From positions 372,001-436,000 of the forward strand of contig CAVUJV010000024.1 in NCBI GenBank assembly GCA_963741845.1: a DNA stretch of 64,000 nt, in the 5' to 3' direction. A program made the position numbers and the translations under genes. Shown one piece after another: positions 59,256-64,000 of the stretch (its first letter is position 1; every line of letters begins with the position of its first letter). The notes beneath the pieces were generated by a model. The model was given only the letters and a program-made list of their open reading frames with translations. It made no database searches and was not told the DNA's origin. The stretch is from Roseiarcus sp963741845 (GTDB lineage Bacteria > Pseudomonadota > Alphaproteobacteria > Rhizobiales > Beijerinckiaceae).

Positions 59256-60692
59256 TCACGCGACCGGCGCCCGGTAGCCCACAACCGCCTTCAGCTCCAG
59301 ATAGTCGTCGATGCCGAACTTGCCATATTCGCGGCCGTTGCCGGACTGTTTGAAGCCGCCGAAGGGCGCGCGGACGTCCCAGGCGGGATAGTTGAGGTTG
59401 ACCGTCCCGGCCCTGAGCCGCGCGGCGACCTTCCGGGCGTGATCGAGGTCGGTCGAGGACACATAGGCCGCGAGGCCATAGGGCGTGTCGTTGGCGATCC
59501 GGACCGCCTCGTCCTCGTCCCGATAGCGCATGATCGCAAGCACGGGCCCGAAGATTTCCTCGCGTTCGATGGTCATGCCGGGCGTGACCTCGCCGAAGAC
59601 GGTCGGGCGCACGTAATAGCCGCGGTTGAGGCCCGGCGGGCGGCCCGGCCCGCCGGCGGCCAGCCGCGCCCCGTCGGCGATCCCCGCCTCGATCAGGAGC
59701 TCGATCTTGTCGAAATGGACCTGGCTCACGACCGGCCCGAGGTCGATCCCTTCCGCGCGCGGGTCGCCGACCTTCATGCGCTCCGCGACGCCAGCCGCGA
59801 TCGCGACCGCCTCGTCGTGGCGGTTCGCGGGCACGAGCATCCGGGTCGGCGCGTCGCAGGACTGGCCGCTGTTCGAGAAGCAGGCTTCCGTCCCGGCCCG
59901 GACGGCGGCCTCGAAATCGGCGTCCGGCAGAATGATGTTCGGCGACTTGCCGCCAAGCTCCTGCGCGACGCGCTTCACCGTGTCGGCCGCGGTCTTGGCG
60001 ACGATGATTCCCGCTCGCGTCGAGCCGGTGAAGGACACCATGTCCACGTCGGGATGGCCGGCCATGACCTGCCCGACGTCGGGCCCCGTCCCGTTCACGA
60101 GATTGAAGACGCCGGGCGGCGCGCCCGCCGCCTCCATGATCTCGGCGAAGAGAATGCCGCTCACCGGCGCGATCTCGCTGGGCTTCAACACGCACGGGCA
60201 GCCGGCGGCGAGCGCGGGGGCGACCTTGCAGACGATCTGGTTCAGCGGCCAGTTCCAGGGCGTGATGAGCGCCGCGACCCCGACCGGCTCCCTGACGATG
60301 AGGCTCGTCCCCTGGAGGCGGCTGAATTCGTAATCCTCCAGCGCGTCGATGGTGGATTCGAGATGGACCCGCCCCGCCCAGACCTGCGCGTCGCGCGAGA
60401 AGGCGAGCGGCGCGCCCATCTCCAGCGAGACGGCTTTGACGAGATCCTCCGCGCGGGCGTTGTAGGCGTCGAGAATGCGGCGGAGCAGCGCGAGGCGCTC
60501 TTCGCGCGAGGTGAGCGCATAGCCGGGGAAGGCCCGTTTCGCGGCGGCGACCGCCCGGTCCACGTCGGCTCTCGCGCCGGCCGCGATCCGGGTGAAGGGC
60601 TGCTCGGTCGCCGGGTCGATCACCTCGATGAACGCGGGCGTCGCCGGGTCGACCCAGCGTCCGTCGATGAAGAATTGCGCGTCATGGTTCAT
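59256..60692 (-). CDS. NAD(P)-dependent aldehyde dehydrogenase
   Basis: This 478-residue ALDH starts MNHDAQFFIDGRWVDPATPA. It has ITPWNWPLNQIVCKVAPALA, FTGSTRAGIIVAK, the glutamate in QELGGKSPNIIL, the catalytic cysteine in NSGQSCDAPTRML, and EEIFGPVLAIM. NYPAWDVRAPFGGFKQSGNG near the end is typical of general aldehyde dehydrogenases. ATG at 60692 was preferred over one 24 bases upstream because it begins the conserved region. Substrate not predicted. Confidence 0.92.
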   Translation of the reverse strand: MNHDAQFFIDGRWVDPATPAFIEVIDPATEQPFTRIAAGARADVDRAVAAAKRAFPGYALTSREERLALLRRILDAYNARAEDLVKAVSLEMGAPLAFSRDAQVWAGRVHLESTIDALEDYEFSRLQGTSLIVREPVGVAALITPWNWPLNQIVCKVAPALAAGCPCVLKPSEIAPVSGILFAEIMEAAGAPPGVFNLVNGTGPDVGQVMAGHPDVDMVSFTGSTRAGIIVAKTAADTVKRVAQELGGKSPNIILPDADFEAAVRAGTEACFSNSGQSCDAPTRMLVPANRHDEAVAIAAGVAERMKVGDPRAEGIDLGPVVSQVHFDKIELLIEAGIADGARLAAGGPGRPPGLNRGYYVRPTVFGEVTPGMTIEREEIFGPVLAIMRYRDEDEAVRIANDTPYGLAAYVSSTDLDHARKVAARLRAGTVNLNYPAWDVRAPFGGFKQSGNGREYGKFGIDDYLELKAVVGYRAPVA

Positions 60693-60799
60693 GGGCAGCC
60701 TCCGGGGAGCGCCCATCTACCCTTGGGGCGCGGATTTGGGCAACGGCGGGGCGCGAAGGGCGGGGCGGAGGCTTTTGTCGCGGCGCGCGACCGCTCGCC

Positions 60800-60820
60800 C
60801 CCCGGATTCGAACTCCGGGG
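60800..60820. repeat. Short GC-rich hairpin before the proline-rich protein gene
   Basis: CCCCGGA and TCCGGGG pair perfectly around a TTCGAAC loop, 51 bases before the proline-rich gene. The loop recalls a tRNA T-loop but no tRNA body surrounds it. It is probably an extragenic palindrome or a transcript-end structure between the divergent genes. Confidence 0.4.
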
Positions 60821-60871
60821 TGAGGATCGCCGATCATGGGGGGCAGTTCCGAGCGACGCGAAGGGAATCTC

Positions 60872-61729
60872 ATGTCGCGCTGGTTATGGGCTTTGCTCGG
60901 GGGCGTCGTCGTCGTCGCGATCGCGGCGGTCCTCTGGATCTCCAGCAACCCGACGAATGTCGCACCCCCCGTTTCGTCAGGTCCGGCGCCTGTCACTCCC
61001 GCGCCCACTACGCCCGCGCCTGCTCCTGCGCCAGTCGTCCAGAAGCCTGCGCCGTCGTCGGCTCCCGCCCCGACTGCGCAGGAAACCGCGCCCTCGCCTC
61101 CGCCCTCGCCTGCGCCCCCACCTGCGCCCTCACCTGCGCCCCCGGCCGCGCAGGAGGCGACAGCCCCAACCGGTCCCGCTCCGACCGCTCCGACGCCGGC
61201 TCCCAGTGCGGGACAGCAAGCCGCCTCGCCACCTGCTGCAGCGCCTTCCGTGACGCCCTCGGCTCCGCCCGTCATCGCGCAGGAGCCCCCACCTCCGCCT
61301 GCTCCCGGCCCGCTCGCCGAAGCGCCTCTGCCGCCGCCCGCGCCCGAACGGGAGACGCCGGAACCTCAAGGCCAATATGCGCCCAAGAGCCTCGCGCAAC
61401 TGGTCGGGGCATGGGCCTATTCCGCGGAGGATTGCGACAAGCTTTTCGAGCGGCGCGGCGGCGGCTGGGCCTTCCGGCAGCCGGTGGACAAGTTCGCCCA
61501 GGCCGCGATTGTCGAGTCGCCGAAGAAGATCCTTCTGCCTTCCGCCACATGCAAGATCGAGCGCACTTCTGTAGTGGAAGGCGCGCTCAAGGTGAGCGCT
61601 GAATGCGCGGACTCGATCAGCTACACGTCCCGTAGCACGGTCATCACGCTCCGCTCCGCCACCGAACTCCTCTACAGCGCTACCGGCGATCCGGTGCTCG
61701 CCACAATACTGAAGAAATGCGCGCCGTAA
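60872..61729 (+). CDS. Membrane-anchored protein with long Pro/Ala linker and conserved C-terminal domain
   Basis: The 285-residue protein has an N-terminal anchor (LWALLGGVVVVAIAAVLWIS). A ~160-residue linker of Pro, Ala, Ser and Thr follows, then a compact C-terminal domain of ~105 residues (LAQLVGAWAYSAEDCDKLFE, IVESPKKILLPSATCKIERT, LRSATELLYSAT). The domain has three or four cysteines (EDCDK, ATCKIE, AECADS, KKCAP) that could form disulfides in the periplasm. GAWA...DC recalls small periplasmic domains of rhizobial unknown-function proteins. ATG at 60872 was chosen because it starts directly at the anchor. Confidence 0.7.
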   Translation: MSRWLWALLGGVVVVAIAAVLWISSNPTNVAPPVSSGPAPVTPAPTTPAPAPAPVVQKPAPSSAPAPTAQETAPSPPPSPAPPPAPSPAPPAAQEATAPTGPAPTAPTPAPSAGQQAASPPAAAPSVTPSAPPVIAQEPPPPPAPGPLAEAPLPPPAPERETPEPQGQYAPKSLAQLVGAWAYSAEDCDKLFERRGGGWAFRQPVDKFAQAAIVESPKKILLPSATCKIERTSVVEGALKVSAECADSISYTSRSTVITLRSATELLYSATGDPVLATILKKCAP

Positions 61730-61879
61730 GGGGACGCGGTCAGTGAATTCGTCCTCCGCGCCCTCTCGTTGATCTACCAGGCTTGCTGGCAAATCGACAG
61801 GTTTGGCCTGCGGAGCATCGGCGTTGCAGCGTGACGGCGTTAACGCAAAGAGTTGTCCTCTACCGATGGCGTAGCGCAG

Positions 61880-62671
61880 CTACCGATGGCTGGCCCCCGG
61901 CGCCGCCGCCGCCTCGACGGCCTTCAACACATGGACGAGCGGCGCGGGGCTGACCACGAAGACCCCCGAAAAGGGATTGATCAAATCGGCGATGATGTAG
62001 ATCGCCGACGCAATCCCCAATGCGCCGACAACGAGCACCACATACGACATCGGATGAAGTCTCGACAAAAGGCCGTAGCCGCAGAAGAGGAACGCCGCCC
62101 ACCCCACCACGATGCTGATGAGGGAATACGAGATGGGATCGACAAGAGCGAGCGTCATTTGCGAGAGCAACTGGTCTATCGTGATCGCAGCTTGCATCGC
62201 CTCCGTCTTCGCCGCTGTTTGTTGGTCCGATGCAGGCTTAAGCGTGCTGAGAAAGGCGGTTCTGGCTTTCAGATTGGCTCGCGCATAGCCGAATTTGTGG
62301 ATCACGGCCTCCTCGTCGTGGCTGCCTCCCCAAATTTCGGTGATCGTGTTCTTGATCCCTTCTCTGACAATTTTATGGCCCTCAGCTGCCTCCGGCCCGT
62401 AGTCCTGAAAAGCTTCGTCGAGCTTCAGATCGGTGATGGCAAGCGTCTGAACAGAGCCCCTCTGGCTCGAATACACGCCGTACGCCGTCCAGATCAACAA
62501 GCCGAGCACGAGCGCGACAAGAAGGGTCATCAGTCCAACGACAGCGCCGGTCATGTCTCTTGGGCCGCCCGTCGTAAAGCTTTCCGGCAACCTACGCTGC
62601 AATTCCAGCCCGATCGCCCCGCCGACGAAGACGACCGCGAATACGATGGCGGCTAAAGTCAAGGATCCCAT
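61880..62671 (-). CDS. DUF4239 membrane protein
   Basis: The 263-residue protein has helices at the N-terminus (LTLAAIVFAVVFVGGAIGL) and at about 42-65 (VVGLMTLLVALVLGLLIWTA), a cytoplasmic or periplasmic helical middle (RARTAF-like region with TLKPASDQQTAAKTEAMQAA), and two more helices near 180-230. The overall arrangement, with RGSVQTLAITDLKLDEA after the second helix, matches DUF4239. Function unknown. It may start a short minus-strand unit alone. Confidence 0.78.
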   Translation of the reverse strand: MGSLTLAAIVFAVVFVGGAIGLELQRRLPESFTTGGPRDMTGAVVGLMTLLVALVLGLLIWTAYGVYSSQRGSVQTLAITDLKLDEAFQDYGPEAAEGHKIVREGIKNTITEIWGGSHDEEAVIHKFGYARANLKARTAFLSTLKPASDQQTAAKTEAMQAAITIDQLLSQMTLALVDPISYSLISIVVGWAAFLFCGYGLLSRLHPMSYVVLVVGALGIASAIYIIADLINPFSGVFVVSPAPLVHVLKAVEAAAAPGASHR

Positions 62672-63298
62672 TGCCGCTCCCGATGTCTCGCGTGCGCCGC
62701 AGTTCCGCGCGAAAGGCCGAAGGCTACTCTAATTCGACATTGGTGCGCGACGTCATGGGCCGCGATCCACAATGTCCGTTTCACGTCGGGACCGGACGTC
62801 GGGACCGTTGGGCCTCATCCGCTCTCCGCCCTTTCCGGACCTCGGTTTGGACGTTGGGCTAAGAGGCGGATGATTCTGTAAATCAGAATAAATATTGACA
62901 ATTTCTATAATTCAGACGAAACTGTCTCTCGGCGGCGAACCTTCGCGGCTTGTCGGAGGGCTTTCGCGATAGGGGCGTCGCGACCCTCCCGGAACCGGCG
63001 GCGAAAACGCAAAAAAAGCGGTGCGGCGAGGAACCGGCCCGCAAGCCTTTGAAAACTGGGAATCCCGCGCGACGAAACGGCGGTTGGGCTCAGCGAGCCC
63101 GCCTGCAGACCATGGCGGGGCGCTGAACTCGGGACGCGCATCGCGAGACCGCGAAACAAAACGGGCCGCAAGGTCTTGAAACAATGGAATCGGGCGAAAC
63201 ACGAGCGGCGAACGCGCGGCCCTTCCCGGAGGGCGCGCGGCAAAAGGCCGCGACGGCGCGCAGGCGCGAACCGGCGGACGAGCGTGTAGACTTCATCC
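62672..63298. other. Non-coding spacer upstream of hemN with imperfect direct repeats
   Basis: No gene is supported in these 627 bases. The first part is the 5' side of the DUF4239 gene. A short AT-rich patch (about 62872-62920) contains TTGACA and TATAAT, but they are only 5 bases apart, so they do not form a normal promoter. The second half is GC-rich and carries two copies of a degenerate ~35-base repeat, annotated separately. Confidence 0.5.
63036..63197. repeat. Pair of imperfect ~30-35-base direct repeats
   Basis: Copy 1 (63036-63064) begins GGCCCGCAAGCCTTTGAAAA and continues CTGGGAATC. Copy 2 (63163-63197) begins GGGCCGCAAGGTCTTGAAAC and continues AATGGAATCGGGCGAA. About three quarters of the positions agree. 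Their starts are 127 bases apart, and both are followed by GACGAAAC-like sequence. They may be remnants of a dispersed intergenic repeat family. Confidence 0.5.
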
Positions 63299-64000
63299 AT
63301 GTCTTCCCGGCTCTCTCTGTCCGCAGCCGAAAAGGCCGACGCCGCAAGGCTGGTCGCCCGCCACGACGGGCGCGTGCCGCGCTATACGAGCTATCCGACC
63401 GCGCCGCATTTTGCGCCGTCGATTGGCGCAAGCGTTTACGCCCGCTGGCTCGCCGAACTGCCGCCCGACACGCCGCTCTCGCTCTATCTCCACGTGCCCT
63501 TCTGCGACCGGCTCTGCCTCTATTGCGGCTGCAACACGCAGGTGGTCCGGCTCGAATCCGCCCATCGCGCCTATACGGACTGGCTGCTCGGCGAGATCGA
63601 CCGCGTCGCGGACATCATCGGGCGCCGCGCGCCCGTCTCGCACGTGCATTGGGGCGGCGGCACGCCGACCGCTCTGCCGGGCGATTGTCTGGTCGCGGCG
63701 ATGGACCGGCTGAGGGCGCGCTTCGCCTTCCGGGACGATGCGGAGATCGCCATCGAGATCGATCCGACCTCGCTGCCCGACGACCGGCGCGAGGCGCTGA
63801 AGCCGATGGGCGTGACCCGCATGAGTCTGGGCGTGCAGGATCTGGAGCCGGCGGTCCAGAAGGCCATCGGACGCGAACAGTCCTACGAGCAGACGGCCGC
63901 CTGCGCCGATGCCGCGCGGGCGCTCGGCGTCGGCTCGCTGAACCTCGATCTCATCTATGGCCTGCCGCTTCAGACGGAGGAGAGCGTCGCCCGCACGGCT
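63299..64000 (+). CDS. hemN: Oxygen-independent coproporphyrinogen III oxidase, HemN (partial, runs off window)
   Basis: This radical-SAM enzyme oxidatively decarboxylates coproporphyrinogen III in heme or bacteriochlorophyll synthesis without oxygen. The visible 234 residues include YTSYPTAPHFAPSIGASVYA, the 4Fe-4S motif HVPFCDRLCLYCGCNTQV (the three SAM-cluster cysteines plus the extra HemN cysteine), HVHWGGGTPTALPGD, and NLDLIYGLPLQTEESVARTA. The ATG at 63299 gives MSSRLSLSAAEKADAARLVA. The reading frame is open to the end of the window and carries no frameshift. No clear FNR/FixK box is seen directly upstream. Confidence 0.95.
   Translation, partial: MSSRLSLSAAEKADAARLVARHDGRVPRYTSYPTAPHFAPSIGASVYARWLAELPPDTPLSLYLHVPFCDRLCLYCGCNTQVVRLESAHRAYTDWLLGEIDRVADIIGRRAPVSHVHWGGGTPTALPGDCLVAAMDRLRARFAFRDDAEIAIEIDPTSLPDDRREALKPMGVTRMSLGVQDLEPAVQKAIGREQSYEQTAACADAARALGVGSLNLDLIYGLPLQTEESVARTA

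Noticed and set aside
60800..60820. tRNA-like T-arm (TTCGAAC loop on a GC stem)
   Set aside because: The expected acceptor, D and anticodon arms are absent around it, and the G53-C61 pair of real T-arms is replaced by A-T.
56931..61253. A 1440-codon open frame on the plus strand
   Set aside because: It runs antisense across TraB/GumN, coaA, hisE and an aldehyde dehydrogenase. Composition is extremely Arg/Asp/Gly-rich with no domain. It is a shadow of high-GC codon use on the other strand.
62870..62925. FNR/FixK box or sigma-70 promoter for hemN
   Set aside because: TTGAC is present but its symmetric half is not, and TTGACA and TATAAT are only 5 bases apart. It also lies about 390 bases before the start codon.

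Overview
This is high-GC alphaproteobacterial DNA. The gene content points to the order Hyphomicrobiales (Rhizobiales): a SmoFGK/MtlK polyol operon, AddAB instead of RecBCD, a coaA-hisE pair, the tesA/ybbA/ybbP arrangement, a DeoC next to a ~790-residue aldehyde dehydrogenase, and short extragenic palindromes of rhizobial type. No rRNA, tRNA, CRISPR array, transposase, phage gene or replication origin was seen. The species cannot be named from this window.

The most important caveat is that at least 19 single-base frameshifts interrupt 16 otherwise normal genes, including essential ones (topA, pyrB, ilvE). Eighteen of the 19 look like one extra base, most of them in or beside a short homopolymer. 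After one-base correction each gene regains its expected length and conserved C-terminus. This is the signature of uncorrected long-read or draft sequence, not of pseudogenisation. These genes are annotated here over their full span with the break stated.

Layout. (1) 0.2-6.1 kb, plus: polyol uptake and oxidation operon (two permeases, ATPase, mannitol 2-dehydrogenase, two SDR dehydrogenases); the binding protein is presumably just left of the window. (2) 6.2-15.2 kb, minus: Sel1-like membrane protein, orphan TAXI-type receptor, addB-addA, small DMT-type membrane protein. (3) 15.3-27.6 kb: an envelope polysaccharide/lipid island. The minus arm is chain-length/export protein - kpsT - kpsM - alpha-oxoamine synthase - GNAT-fold acyltransferase. 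The divergent plus arm is a second export protein and two GT4 glycosyltransferases. It is closed by a hydrolase-TPR-SGNH fusion and an unrecognised partner protein. (4) 27.7-38.9 kb: ftsH, an acyl-CoA synthetase, ybbP-ybbA with divergent tesA, a lipoprotein and topA. (5) 39.5-48.4 kb: mixed metabolism (SDRs, pyrB, amidohydrolase, ilvE, TauE-type exporter, trans-aconitate methyltransferase-like gene) and small membrane or secreted proteins. (6) 48.4-60.7 kb: S10 peptidase, ABC-F protein, an MFS carrier, deoC plus aldehyde dehydrogenase (deoxyribose breakdown), TraB/GumN protein, coaA, hisE, another aldehyde dehydrogenase. (7) 60.8-64 kb: a proline-rich anchored protein, a DUF4239 protein, a repeat-bearing spacer and the start of hemN, which runs off the window.

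The region most likely to hold new biology is 15.3-27.6 kb. There a sphingoid-type condensing enzyme and an acyltransferase are translationally coupled and lie in the same transcription unit as a capsule ABC exporter. This suggests a dedicated lipid made for, or together with, the exported polysaccharide.
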